A stretch of 64,000 bases of DNA. It comes from CBDAPE01 sp965198325. GTDB lineage: Bacteria; Pseudomonadota; Alphaproteobacteria; UBA828; JAPUJA01. Position 1 is the first letter of the stretch. Each line of letters opens with the position of its first letter. The stretch covers positions 248,001 to 312,000 of the forward strand of contig CBDAPE010000019.1 of assembly GCA_965198325.1 (NCBI GenBank). Direction: 5' to 3'. Below are positions 16,855 to 25,705 of the stretch, one piece after another. Position numbers and translations under genes: made by a program. The notes under the pieces are model-generated. The model did not search any database. It saw nothing but the letters and a program-made list of their open reading frames with translations, and was not told the origin of the DNA.

Positions 16855-18474
16855 TTAGCTGGCTGTCACAAATCCCTCATAGCCGCCGTCGACGACGCGT
16901 TCACAGATCTCGACATACCTGGGAAAGCCGCCGACATAAGGCATGAAGACCCGCGCCTTGCCGGGTACGTTGGAGCCGACATACCAGGAATCGCAGGCCG
17001 TGCGCAGAGAGGCCTTACCTGCTTCGGCGACTTGCTCTCCCCAGTCGGCTTCTGCTTCCGGGGTCGCATCGATCCGGGTCTTACCATTCTCGCGCATCCA
17101 GGACAGACAGGCCGTGATCCATTCGACATGGTGCTCGATGCCGGTCGTCGCGGTCGCCAGCACCGACGGGCTTCCTGGGCCGTATATATTGAACATGTTC
17201 GGAAAACCGCTGACGGTCAAACCGAGAAAAGTCTTGGGTCCTTCGCGCCACTTATCCTTGATCGACACCCCGCCCCGCCCGGTAATGTCGATCCTGGCGA
17301 CGCTGCCGGTCATCGCGTCGTACCCGGTTGCGCAAACGATCGCATCGAGCGCGTAATCCGCGCCCCCGGCGCGAAGTCCGTTGGGGGTGAGCCGCTCTAT
17401 GCCGGTCTTTCTGATGTCGACCAGGGTGACGTTGTCGCGGTTATAGGTTTCATAATAGTTGGTGCCGACACCGAGCCGCTTGCAGTTGAAAACGTGGTCC
17501 GGCGTGAGCAGATCGACGATCTCGGGATCCTCGACCACTTCGCGGATCTTGCCGCGCCAAAATTCGGCGGCCGTCTTATTGGCCGCCTTATTGGTCATCA
17601 AATCCCCGAACGCCCCAATAAACGGCAGACCTCCGATCTCCCATTGTTCCTCGTAGCGCTTGTTCCGCTCTTCCACGGACAGCGAGAGCGCCGGCCGAGC
17701 ATCAAAAGGATGCAGGAATGCCGTTGACTGTGCATTCGCACGCGCGCGAAATCCGCGGTAGTCGCCCTTGATCTGTGCGACCTCTTCGGGCTCCAGCTTC
17801 CGGTTGTGGGCCGGGACCACGTAGTTGGGCGTGCGCTGGTAGACATAGAGGTGATCGGCCTCAGCCGCGATGAGCGGTATCGACTGTACACCCGAGGATC
17901 CGGTGCCAATGACGCCGACCCGCTTGCCTGTGAAATCGACACCCTCGATCGGCCATTGCCCGGTGTGATAAATCGGTCCGCGAAATTCTTCGCGCCCTTG
18001 GAATTGCGGTTTGATAGCGGTCGAAAGATTCCCAACTCCCATGATGAAAAATCGCGCCCGGATCGTCCGCCCGGTATCGGTTGCGACGACCCAGTCGTCG
18101 GTTGCTCCGTCGAACCGTGCCGCTTCGACCCGGACCTCGAAATCGATGTCGCGCTCCAGGTCGAAACGTTCGGCGACATGTTCGATATAAGCGAGGATTT
18201 CAGGCTGGGCCGCATATCGCTCGGACCATTCCCACTCCTGCTGCAGGTCGTCGTCGAATTGGTAGGAATACTGCATACTCTCAATGTCGCAGCGCGCGCC
18301 AGGATAGCGGTTCCAATACCAGGTCCCGCCGACGCCGGGTGCGGCCTCAAGGAGCCGGGCATCGAGCCCGGCTTCACGCAACTTGTGGAGCATGTAGAGT
18401 CCGGCGAAGCCCGCGCCAACGACGACCGCATCGAACCGCTCGTCCGGCACGCTTTCAGATTGCTCCATATTCAC
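16855..18474 (-). CDS. Flavin-containing (Baeyer-Villiger-type) monooxygenase
   Basis: 539 residues, the length of cyclohexanone-monooxygenase-type enzymes. FAD motif VVVGAGFAGLYMLHKLRE at about 16-33, then GVGGTWYWNRYPGARCDIES, the NADPH motif GVIGTGSSGVQSIP (about 183-196), and the Baeyer-Villiger fingerprint FRGPIYHTGQWP (about 163-174). The family inserts one oxygen from O2 next to a ketone, or oxidises heteroatoms, using NADPH and tightly bound FAD. A downstream-facing amidase and amidohydrolase follow on the same strand, though separated by repeats, so a shared xenobiotic pathway is only a guess. Two nearby in-frame starts (M1 and M3) are equally possible. Confidence 0.9.
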   Translation of the reverse strand: MNMEQSESVPDERFDAVVVGAGFAGLYMLHKLREAGLDARLLEAAPGVGGTWYWNRYPGARCDIESMQYSYQFDDDLQQEWEWSERYAAQPEILAYIEHVAERFDLERDIDFEVRVEAARFDGATDDWVVATDTGRTIRARFFIMGVGNLSTAIKPQFQGREEFRGPIYHTGQWPIEGVDFTGKRVGVIGTGSSGVQSIPLIAAEADHLYVYQRTPNYVVPAHNRKLEPEEVAQIKGDYRGFRARANAQSTAFLHPFDARPALSLSVEERNKRYEEQWEIGGLPFIGAFGDLMTNKAANKTAAEFWRGKIREVVEDPEIVDLLTPDHVFNCKRLGVGTNYYETYNRDNVTLVDIRKTGIERLTPNGLRAGGADYALDAIVCATGYDAMTGSVARIDITGRGGVSIKDKWREGPKTFLGLTVSGFPNMFNIYGPGSPSVLATATTGIEHHVEWITACLSWMRENGKTRIDATPEAEADWGEQVAEAGKASLRTACDSWYVGSNVPGKARVFMPYVGGFPRYVEICERVVDGGYEGFVTAS

Positions 18475-18799
18475 ACCATGCCCGATAGTTGCTGATCATA
18501 TATCCGGGTTTTCCTATCTGGAGCGCCTCGGATCGTAATCGGACCATGAAATTTCACGACAATATCACTAGGATTTCGTAGGAACCGAGTCAATCGCAAT
18601 ACGGTTGGCTGGCTCAGATGCGACCGTGTTTGCTGCCGAGTTCAAACGTTGAGCTTCGCCGTTTTTTGTACCGCTCCCGGCTTCAAGCTATCGCCGTTTG
18701 GAGAAGACTATTTCGACAGCCGAGATGGATTGAACGGCAATCCGATGCTTTGCGACCCGTATTTCCCCATGAGCAGACCAAGCAGCCACATTCGACCAC
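18475..18799. other. Gene-free stretch upstream of the monooxygenase
   Basis: No gene seen. It should hold the promoter of the minus-strand monooxygenase; its right end runs into the dimeric hairpin repeat and the tandem duplication of the amidase 3' end. Confidence 0.4.
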
Positions 18800-18870
18800 G
18801 TCCGCTTTGAGTCATGAGCGGTCATGCCGGCAACCCTGCGTTGATGTCTGCTTTTAGCCAATAGCGGACA
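18800..18870. repeat. Dimeric CCGCTT/AAGCGG hairpin element, copy 2
   Basis: Left hairpin TCCGCTTTGAGTCATGAGCGG (18801-18821 region), spacer TGCCGGCAACCCTGCGTTGA, right hairpin TGTCTGCTTTTAGCCAATAG then CGGACA. The layout matches copies at 20957 and 25460. The left break of the 276-bp duplication falls inside its right hairpin. Confidence 0.7.
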
Positions 18871-19412
18871 TTCAGCGTTACAGCCATGAGTCGGCTTTCA
18901 CCGCATAAGCGGCGGCGCGGGAGCTCGCGGGCTCGCGACATCTGGGTGAGTTCGTCTTATCGGATTTCGCCTTAAAGTGTCGGGCGTGTCTTCGCGGAGC
19001 GATAGAGCGGCATGCGGCGTTCCAGTTCCGCTGCAACGCGAAATACCGCCGCATCGTCATAACTGCGGGCGATCACCTCGATACCGGTGGGCACGCCGTT
19101 GGCGGCAAATCCCGACGGAACCGCGAGGGCGGGGCAATAGCGGACATTCAGCGTTACAGCCATGAGTCGGCTTTCACCGCATAAGCGGCGGCGCGGGAGC
19201 TCGCGGGCTCGCGACATCTGGGTGAGTTCGTCTTATCGGATTTCGCCTTAAAGTGTCGGGCGTGTCTTCGCGGAGCGATAGAGCGGCATGCGGCGTTCCA
19301 GTTCCGCTGCAACGCGAAATACCGCCGCATCGTCATAACTGCGGGCGATCACCTCGATACCGGTGGGCACGCCGTTGGCGGCAAATCCCGACGGAACCGC
19401 GAGGGCGGGGCA
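18859..19412. repeat. 276-bp perfect-looking tandem duplication covering the amidase 3' end
   Basis: Bases 18859-19134 are repeated at 19135-19410 with a constant offset of 276 and no difference noticed; open frames inside both copies translate identically. Each unit holds the amidase's last ~54 codons and ~110 bases downstream. The junctions share only CA. Confidence 0.9.
18972..19136 (-). pseudogene. Duplicated C-terminal fragment of the adjacent amidase
   Basis: The first copy of the 276-bp repeat encodes CPALAVPSGFAANGVPTGIE and continues to the same RSAKTRPTL end as the complete amidase at 19248-20672. It has no start or ribosome site and no N-terminal two thirds, so it is a by-product of the tandem duplication. 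Confidence 0.85.
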
Positions 19413-20672
19413 GCGGCTGAAGACATTGAAATACCACGTCATGATCACGTCATTGGGATAGAGGCGTTTTCCGTTCACCGAAATGCAGGGCTCATGGTTC
19501 GACGCCTCGGCGGCGATGTCGGTCGATCCCACGGTCGTACAGATGAAGGCATCGTAGCGTTCGAGCAGTGGGCCGAATTCAAGCCAAGCGCGGCCGGCGC
19601 TCTTCAATAGATCGTGGAACATCGCGGGTGTGACTTTCGCATGCGTCTCGGCGAAGACCTTCGTGTAGTCGCAGACGAGATGGGGGGCCTCCCGGACGGC
19701 GGCAGCGAATTCATCCGCATAAATCATGTCGCCCCAGAAACTTGATTTCGCTGATATTTCCGGTGCCCAAGGGGTAGCCACCTCTTCCACCGTCGCGCCG
19801 GCGTCGCGAAGCCTGCCGACTGCCGCCAGCGTGTTGGCGCGCACGTCGTCGGCGATCTCGTGGACATCGAGATCGACCGAATAAGCGATGTTCAACCCCG
19901 CAACGCGCCCGGGATCGGCGGGCAGTTTGACACGTTCGCGTACGGTCGCCTGATCCAAGGGGTGGTGCCCAGACATGACGTTTTGCATGAGCGCCGCATC
20001 GGCCGGCGTGCGCGTCATCGGTCCCAGATGCATGAACGCGTCGAGGCTCAAGTGAGGACTTTGCGGGTTGCGGCCGTAGGGCGGCTTGTATCCGACGATG
20101 CCGCACATACTGGCGGGCACACGGATGGAGCCGCCGCTGTCGGCGCCCGTGGCGAGCGTCGTCGTGCCCGCGGCCAGAGATGCCCCGGCGCCGCCCAATG
20201 ACGCGCCGGGCGTGACCTCCAGGTTCCAAGGGTTCCGGGTGACACCGTGCAGCTTCGACCGGCATGTCCACGGCCAGACAAATTCAGGACAGGTGGTTTG
20301 GGCATGTACGATGGCACCCGCCTTGACGAGACGTTCGACCGAGGGGTCGGTATAATCTGCGATCTGGTCCTTGAATATCAACGATCCCACGGTCAGGGGC
20401 TTGCCCTTGACCGCCGTGTCCTCCTTGACCGCCAGGGGCAGACCTTCGAGCCTTCTCAGTCGGCCGTCGGTCTTCATGTAGCGGGCCTCTGCCCTCTTCG
20501 CCTTCGCCATTGCCTCGTCGAAATAGCGATAAGCGAGCCCATTGACTTTCGGCTCGACCGCATCGGCGCGCTCGATCTGGGCGGCGAGAAGCTCGACGGG
20601 CGAGAGGCTGCGTTCGCGAAAGCGCGCTAGGGCGTCGGCGGCGGAAAGATAGCAGAGATCGGGATCGATCAT
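19248..20672 (-). CDS. Amidase (amidase-signature family)
   Basis: About 474 residues from the ATG at 20672 (MIDPDLCYLSAAD), chosen because AGGGG lies about eight bases upstream; a GTG five codons earlier is also in frame. The Ser-cisSer-Lys triad is present: Lys in LPLAVKEDTAVKG, cis-Ser in TPGASLGGAGAS (here GASLGG instead of the usual GGSSGG), and nucleophile Ser in GADSGGSIRVPAS. The family hydrolyses amide bonds of many small substrates. Its last ~54 codons and downstream bases are duplicated directly after it, so the complete gene ends within the second copy. Substrate unknown. Confidence 0.9.
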   Translation of the reverse strand: MIDPDLCYLSAADALARFRERSLSPVELLAAQIERADAVEPKVNGLAYRYFDEAMAKAKRAEARYMKTDGRLRRLEGLPLAVKEDTAVKGKPLTVGSLIFKDQIADYTDPSVERLVKAGAIVHAQTTCPEFVWPWTCRSKLHGVTRNPWNLEVTPGASLGGAGASLAAGTTTLATGADSGGSIRVPASMCGIVGYKPPYGRNPQSPHLSLDAFMHLGPMTRTPADAALMQNVMSGHHPLDQATVRERVKLPADPGRVAGLNIAYSVDLDVHEIADDVRANTLAAVGRLRDAGATVEEVATPWAPEISAKSSFWGDMIYADEFAAAVREAPHLVCDYTKVFAETHAKVTPAMFHDLLKSAGRAWLEFGPLLERYDAFICTTVGSTDIAAEASNHEPCISVNGKRLYPNDVIMTWYFNVFSRCPALAVPSGFAANGVPTGIEVIARSYDDAAVFRVAAELERRMPLYRSAKTRPTL

Positions 20673-20687
20673 GGCGCGACCCCTCAC

Positions 20688-21242
20688 ACTAGGAACGCAG
20701 TCAGACCAGTACCATTCAGTTTAACACGACACAGTACGATCAACTATCTGAATCATCGCCCTTGCCGCGTTCACGCGAAGCTTGGCTTGCCCGTGGTCAC
20801 GCCGCCCTCGACCATCAAGGTCGTGTCCGTGGCGAGCGAGGCTTCGGGCGAAGCAAGGAAAGCAATGCGGACTGCGACTTACTCGAATCTAGCAATGCGC
20901 CCCATCGGCGTGTCGGCGGTGCAAGCCGTCCTATAGGCGCCAGAATCCTCGAGCAAGTCCTCTTTGGGTCAGAAGCGGACCTGCCGGTGCCCCTGTCGCG
21001 ATGTCCGCTTGTAGCCAGAAGCGGACATTCCGAGTTGAGGCTGGCGCTCCCTGAAATCCGGCACCACGCGTCTTCGGCCCCTTCGGCTGCGCAAGGTCGG
21101 AGCGGCACTGCAACGACTCTGATGACGCGCACTATTGCGGGCAATTCGCCTCAGATGAGCCGAAACGAACGCGTTCAAGCAGAGAAGCCGACCAAGCCGT
21201 GCGAGGAGGAGTTCGACCCGCCGGCGATCGACGCCGCGCCCG
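20688..21242. other. Gene-free stretch with a dimeric hairpin repeat
   Basis: About 555 bases between amidase and amidohydrolase with no gene I can support. It contains the upstream region of the amidase (20688-20760) and the hairpin element at 20957-21028. Confidence 0.4.
20957..21028. repeat. Dimeric CCGCTT/AAGCGG hairpin element, copy 3
   Basis: Left hairpin GTCCTCTTTGGGTCAGAAGC then GGAC (20957-20980), spacer CTGCCGGTGCCCCTGTCGCG (20981-21000), right hairpin with perfect 10-bp arms ATGTCCGCTT (21001-21010) and AAGCGGACAT (21019-21028). Confidence 0.75.
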
Positions 21243-22400
21243 TCAGGCCGCAGCTTCGAGGCCAAATCCATAAAGCTGGCGGCAGTTGTCCCACAAGATC
21301 TTCTTCTTCGACTCACGCCCGACGCCGGGCAGTGCCAAGAAGGTCTCGATCCCATGCGGAAACGGCCCGTCCGCGTGGGGATAGTCGATCGACACGACGA
21401 TATTGTCGTTCCCGATGCGGTCGATCACAGAGGCCAAGAGGTCTTCATCCACATCGGTCGCGATAAAGCACTGGCGTAGGAAATACTCGCTTGGCAACGC
21501 GCTGAGTTTCACACTCTCGCCGGCGCCATATTTCTTCCACTGATCGTCGAGCCGGTCGAGCCACCAAGGCAGCCAGCCGCAATTGCCTTCTAGAAAACCG
21601 ACGCGCAAGGTCGGAAAACGCTCCAGCACGCCACCGACGAGCATCGCACCCATCGCCGACATCAGCTCCAAGGGAAAGGCCGTCGCGTGGTTGAGCGTGC
21701 GGTAGTTCGGATGGTCACGAAAGCGATTGGAGGCGTGGTCCTGTGAAACGCCGCCGCTCGTACCGTGGAAGATCAGAGGCACACCGAGGTCCGACACCTC
21801 CCGCCATAATACGTCGCACTCGGGTGCATTGACGTAACGGCCCTTGACCGGCGTGGGCAGAAGCACGATCCCGACATGCCCCTTTTCGCTCACGGCCCGC
21901 CGCGCCTCCACGGCGGCGAGGGTGGGGTCGTGTATGGAAACGATGGCGGCGGGCTTGAGACGACGGGGATCAGCGGCGCAATAGTCAACCAACCAGTCGT
22001 TGAAGGCGGCGCAATAGGCGGTCGCGATCTCGGCGTCCAAATCGTCGATGGACAGCACCATCGAGGCGAACGTCCGATAGACCACCGCCTCGTCTACGCC
22101 CTCCAAATCCATCGCTTCGAGCGATGATACGGCGTCGTACTGCGCCTCGCGGATCGACTCGTAGACCCCTTCCTTTGGCGCATCAAGCGCCCGTTGTGGG
22201 CCGATCACGTCTTCTGAGCGCGCCCAAGGCGGGATCATCTGTTCGCCCACCCTCCAGTGTGGGAAGTTGGTCGGGCCCCAGCCCAGATATACCGGCATGT
22301 GGTCGCGATAACGGCGATCCAGATATTTCATGTAGACTTCGCCGGTTTCGATCACGTGCAGATCGCTGTCGATGATACGTAAACCGTCCTTCACCAACAC
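21243..22400 (-). CDS. Amidohydrolase-2 family metal-dependent hydrolase/decarboxylase
   Basis: 385 residues. The N-terminal strand reads LRIIDSDLHVIETGEVYMKYLD, where the usual HxH metal motif is reduced to DxDLHV as in many members of the COG2159 (ACMSD-like) branch. LIFHGTSGGVSQDH (about 208-221) gives the next His, and VSIDYPHADGPFPHG (about 345-359) the late Asp. The length and the YDAVSSLEAMDLEGVDEAVVY segment fit this branch, which hydrolyses or decarboxylates small aromatic or amide compounds. It lies upstream of an amidase and a Baeyer-Villiger-type monooxygenase on the same strand, suggesting a degradative gene set now split by repeats. Substrate unknown. Confidence 0.85.
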   Translation of the reverse strand: MLVKDGLRIIDSDLHVIETGEVYMKYLDRRYRDHMPVYLGWGPTNFPHWRVGEQMIPPWARSEDVIGPQRALDAPKEGVYESIREAQYDAVSSLEAMDLEGVDEAVVYRTFASMVLSIDDLDAEIATAYCAAFNDWLVDYCAADPRRLKPAAIVSIHDPTLAAVEARRAVSEKGHVGIVLLPTPVKGRYVNAPECDVLWREVSDLGVPLIFHGTSGGVSQDHASNRFRDHPNYRTLNHATAFPLELMSAMGAMLVGGVLERFPTLRVGFLEGNCGWLPWWLDRLDDQWKKYGAGESVKLSALPSEYFLRQCFIATDVDEDLLASVIDRIGNDNIVVSIDYPHADGPFPHGIETFLALPGVGRESKKKILWDNCRQLYGFGLEAAA

Positions 22401-22645
22401 ACTCCATGCTCGCAGCCCACGTGGATCATGCTCACCAGCTTAGCGAGAACCGACAAAATTCGCGATGACCCTTCCCGGTCGTCGAAATCAGCAGCACGAA
22501 CGGCTGTCGAGGGCGAAGCTGGCCGAACGCGGCACATCGCGTCGTGAAATCTCGACATCGCCCAACCTATTCCGCGCCGCTCGGACCTGCTCCGGTGATT
22601 GTAGACCCAGATCACCCTCGCACGTCTGCCACTTCCGCTAATAGC
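22401..22645. other. Gene-free stretch upstream of the amidohydrolase
   Basis: No gene I can support; open frames here look like shadows. Probably holds the amidohydrolase promoter. It is followed by the 98-bp tandem repeat and then about 180 gene-free bases up to the IS110 transposase. Confidence 0.4.
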
Positions 22646-22845
22646 CATGTGTGGACGGCCCCCTGTTGGCAAGGGTTTTTTTGACGGTGATGCAGAGCTG
22701 GTCGGTGCTGCCATGTGTCCGGCCTGTTTGTGCGGCGCTGATCCATGTGTGGACGGCCCCCTGTTGGCAAGGGTTTTTTTGACGGTGATGCAGAGCTGGT
22801 CGGTGCTGCCATGTGTCCGGCCTGTTTGTGCGGCGCTGATCCATG
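22646..22845. repeat. 98-bp tandem repeat, two copies
   Basis: The unit beginning CATGTGTGGACGGCCCCCTG at 22646 is repeated in full at 22744 (offset 98) and a third copy starts with CATGG at 22842. The copies look identical. Location ~180 bases from the IS110 transposase 3' end suggests, but does not show, a link with that element. Confidence 0.85.
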
Positions 22846-23021
22846 GCCGCTGGCCATAATGCTCTCCGCAAATCAGGTCCCGGTCAAAAGCAAAAGCACG
22901 CAGTCGAGAAGCTGCACTGGCTATAATGGGTTGTCCTGATCTCCGGGGCGACCGGCTGGGTGCATTATTCCGTCTCTTGCCCTTTCCAACCTCGTGAGCG
23001 CGGGTCGTGCTCGCGCGTGTT

Positions 23022-24053
23022 TCAAACGGCCTGTGATGCAGGCTCCTTGTAAACTGTCCCATGGACCATCATTGCCCAGGCCGTGCGGGCGATCTTGTTG
23101 GCCAGAGCGATGGCGGCGATCTTCGTCGATCGGCGCTGCAAAAGCTTGACAAGCCAGGGTCTGCGCGTGTACCCCATTTGCTTGGCCCGCCGGATCACGG
23201 AGAGGGCGCCGACCACGAGCAACATTCGTAAGTAACGGTTGCCCGCCTTGGAGATGTGCCCGAGACGCTCCTTGCCGCCGGTCGAGTTCTGCCTTGGCAC
23301 CAATCCAATCCACGCCGCCAGATCACGACCCGATTTGAAGGCATGAGGATCGGGGACAGAGGCGACCAGCGCGGTTGCAATCAGAGGACCGACGCCGGGA
23401 ATCTCATCGAGGCGTTGACTGACTTCGCTCGAGCGGTGCCAGGCAAGGATGCGCCGGTCCGCATCGAGGATCTGATGCTTCACCAGCTCAAGCTGATCGC
23501 GCAAGGCCACGAGACAGTCACGCGCGGCTGACGGGACGCGGTCATCCTCGCCATCCTCGATGATCTTCAGCAACCTCTCCAGCCCATTGCGACCAACCCC
23601 GGCGACAATACCGAGCTCGGCCAGATGGGCACGCAGGGCATTGATCAGCATGGTGCGCTGACGGACGAACAGGTGGCGGGTCCGGTGCAGCATCAGGACG
23701 GATTGCTGATCCGCTGTCTTGATCTCGACAAACCGCATGGTCGGGCGGGTCACCGCCTCGCAGATCGCCTCCGCATCCGCCCTGTCGTTCTTGTTCCGCT
23801 TCACATAGGGCTTCACGTAGCGCGGCGCCATCAAGCGCACCTGGTGCCCCAAGGCCTCGATCTCCCGCGCCCAGTGATGCGAGGTGGCGCACGCCTCCAT
23901 GCCCACCAAACAGGGCCGCTGTTTCTTGAAGAAGGGCAGCACCTGACCTCGCCTCAACTGTCGGCAGACGACCACGCCACCCTCAGCGTCAACGCCGTGG
24001 ACCTGAAATACGTTCTTCGCAAGATCAACACCGATCGTGATAACTTCGTTCAT
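23022..24053 (-). CDS. IS110-family RNA-guided recombinase (transposase)
   Basis: 343 residues. The N-terminal RuvC-like DEDD domain begins GVDLAKNVFQVHGVDAEGG (first Asp), LVGMEACATSHHWAREIEAL holds the Glu, and VKRNKNDRADAEAICEA holds the last two Asp. The C-terminal Transposase_20 domain carries IPGVGPLIATALVASV (about 212-227), AWIGLVPRQNSTGGKERLG (about 244-262) with its catalytic Ser, and SKAGNRYLRMLLV. Length is normal and no stop interrupts it, so it may be active. IS110 enzymes use a non-coding bridge RNA from one flank of the element. Candidate structured DNA lies just upstream at 24054-24128. Confidence 0.93.
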   Translation of the reverse strand: MNEVITIGVDLAKNVFQVHGVDAEGGVVVCRQLRRGQVLPFFKKQRPCLVGMEACATSHHWAREIEALGHQVRLMAPRYVKPYVKRNKNDRADAEAICEAVTRPTMRFVEIKTADQQSVLMLHRTRHLFVRQRTMLINALRAHLAELGIVAGVGRNGLERLLKIIEDGEDDRVPSAARDCLVALRDQLELVKHQILDADRRILAWHRSSEVSQRLDEIPGVGPLIATALVASVPDPHAFKSGRDLAAWIGLVPRQNSTGGKERLGHISKAGNRYLRMLLVVGALSVIRRAKQMGYTRRPWLVKLLQRRSTKIAAIALANKIARTAWAMMVHGTVYKEPASQAV

Positions 24054-24128
24054 GGACGGCTCCTATTTCCCTGTGGTTCATGAAAACCACTATTTTGGCA
24101 CCTGGATGCCTTCGGGTGGGAGCCGTCC
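24054..24128. repeat. Nested inverted repeats directly upstream of the IS110 transposase
   Basis: GGACGGCTCC (24054-24063) is repeated inverted as GGAGCCGTCC (24119-24128), enclosing a smaller hairpin GTGGTT (24073-24078) / AACCAC (24085-24090) with loop CATGAA. The outer left arm touches the transposase start codon. This may be the left end structure or bridge-RNA region of the element; inference only. Confidence 0.5.
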
Positions 24129-24390
24129 ACTGCATCATAAGCTGACATTAGCCTGCCAGCAGCAACCTAGGGCAATTCAGCGGAGCCTCTCCCTCCCAGC
24201 TGGCCTTGTCGCGGGCCGTCCAGGTAATCCGACATCCCACAGCGGATTATGGCCAAAATCGAACGGCGGCCCCATTCATGCTACTATCGTCGGCGATTGG
24301 GAGGAGTCATCTGGGAGAATCTTGATTATAACATATTGTTATAAAACATAATTTTTCGTAGATTCGTTTTCCAGATCCCGGTGAGCCGTT
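24129..24390. other. Gene-free stretch between IS110 upstream flank and DMT exporter
   Basis: No gene seen. It contains AT-rich TATAACATATTGTTATAAAA near 24328-24348, a short inverted sequence (TATAACA/TGTTATA) that is the likely promoter or operator of the exporter gene at 24391. Confidence 0.4.
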
Positions 24391-25332
24391 ATGAACCAGG
24401 CGCCCCAATCCGGCCCGAGCGGGCTGCGCCGTATGTTCGGCGGCACGAGCCCGTTGGCGCTGCTCTTCCTGCTCACCAACGGCGTGCTGTTCGGGCTGTT
24501 TTTCTCGATCAACCGGGTGGCCATGACCGAGGGCGTGCCGCTTGGCGCCTATGTCACTTGGCAGAGCCTGGGCTCGGCACTGCTGCTGCTGGCGTTCGGG
24601 GCGATCTTCGGCGGCCTGCCGAGGTTCTCCGCCGGGCACCTCAAGAGTTATATCGCCATCGCCATCCCGGGATTTATCATCACTTGGGGCATGTTGGCGC
24701 TGATCGCGCCGAAAATTCCCGCCGGCATCGTCGCCATCATCTATTCGCTGATCCCGATCACTACCTACGGACTGGTTCTGATCGTCCGCATCGAGCGCTT
24801 CCACGGGGTGCGTCTGATCGGGTTGCTGCTGGGTTTTGGCGGCGTCCTGCTGCTGATGGTGCCGGAAACCAGCCTGCCCGAACGGGGAATGGCAATTTGG
24901 GTGCTGGTTGCCATGATCGCGACGCTCGCAGTGGCGCTTTCGACGGTGTGGATGCAGACCCTTCGCCCGGCGGGAAGCTCGTCGGCGGGAATGGCCGCAG
25001 GCGTGATGTTGATCGCCGGCGTCATCGCCTTTCCGATCATGCTGGCGATAGGCGACTGGTGGTTCTTCGACGGTCCCTGGGGCGCGGGCCACTGGGCGAT
25101 GATCGGGGCCATCGTGATCACGGCAGCCATGTGGGGTCTGGCCTTCGAGATTGTGCACATGGTTGGGCCGCTGCTGCTCTGCTTCGTCGACTACATCGCC
25201 ATGCTGACCGGGATCGGCTGGGGCATCGTGATTTTCAACGAGGCCCATTCGGGCTGGGTGTGGGGTGCGGTCGGGCTGATGCTAGTCGCCATCTACCTGG
25301 TCAATAAAACCGGCGAAGCTGCCCGACGCTGA
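24391..25332 (+). CDS. DMT-superfamily (EamA) transporter
   Basis: 313 residues with about ten hydrophobic helices in two EamA repeats: first half about 22-150 (LALLFLLTNGVLFGLFFSIN, AYVTWQSLGSALLLLAFGAI, IAIAIPGFIITWGMLALIAP, AIIYSLIPITTYGLVLIVRI), second half about 170-305. Topology and length match the RhaT/EamA drug/metabolite exporters. Substrate cannot be read from sequence. The downstream region holds a hairpin repeat and no partner gene. The start MNQAPQSGPSG follows GGTGAGCC closely; weak ribosome site. Confidence 0.88.
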   Translation: MNQAPQSGPSGLRRMFGGTSPLALLFLLTNGVLFGLFFSINRVAMTEGVPLGAYVTWQSLGSALLLLAFGAIFGGLPRFSAGHLKSYIAIAIPGFIITWGMLALIAPKIPAGIVAIIYSLIPITTYGLVLIVRIERFHGVRLIGLLLGFGGVLLLMVPETSLPERGMAIWVLVAMIATLAVALSTVWMQTLRPAGSSSAGMAAGVMLIAGVIAFPIMLAIGDWWFFDGPWGAGHWAMIGAIVITAAMWGLAFEIVHMVGPLLLCFVDYIAMLTGIGWGIVIFNEAHSGWVWGAVGLMLVAIYLVNKTGEAARR

Positions 25333-25705
25333 AGATGACTTGAGCCGATGGCCGCCGTCTCGGCGCCGTCTTTCAAACTCATGGCGCATTTAGCGCATCT
25401 AGGTTCCCCATCCTCCCACGGAAATTTTTTGGAGAAAGGATTGCCCGCAACGAGGGCATTTCCGCTTCGGGTCATAAGCGGACGTGCTGACGCCCCTGCG
25501 TTGATGTCCGCTTCTGACCCGAAGCGGACATCCCCGGTAAGGGGCCGGACGGGTCACGCCGCCTCGAGGCTGGCCTCAAGTGAGGCCTCAGATCGGTTAA
25601 CTTCATATTGCAATTTATGGTCGAATATCGTGGCTGATTTGCGGCCCGCGGTGCTATATTACGAGCGAGGTATGTAAGGGGGATTATATCCCAAAGTTAC
25701 CGAGC
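25333..25705. other. Gene-free stretch with a dimeric hairpin repeat
   Basis: 373 bases between the exporter and the small-gene island; holds the hairpin element at 25460-25531 and AT-rich DNA at 25600-25690. No gene supported. Confidence 0.4.
25460..25531. repeat. Dimeric CCGCTT/AAGCGG hairpin element, copy 4 (best preserved)
   Basis: Left hairpin TCCGCTT (25461-25467) / AAGCGGA (25476-25482); spacer CGTGCTGACGCCCCTGCGTT; right hairpin with perfect 11-bp arms ATGTCCGCTTC (25504-25514) and GAAGCGGACAT (25521-25531), loop TGACCC. Confidence 0.8.

Noticed and set aside
22391..23062. 223-codon minus-strand frame across the 98-bp repeats
   Set aside because: Its sequence comes from the tandem repeat and IS flank; the same protein segment appears in several frames.
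24307..25248. 313-codon minus-strand frame opposite the DMT exporter
   Set aside because: Mirror of a clear membrane protein; His/Gln-rich shadow.
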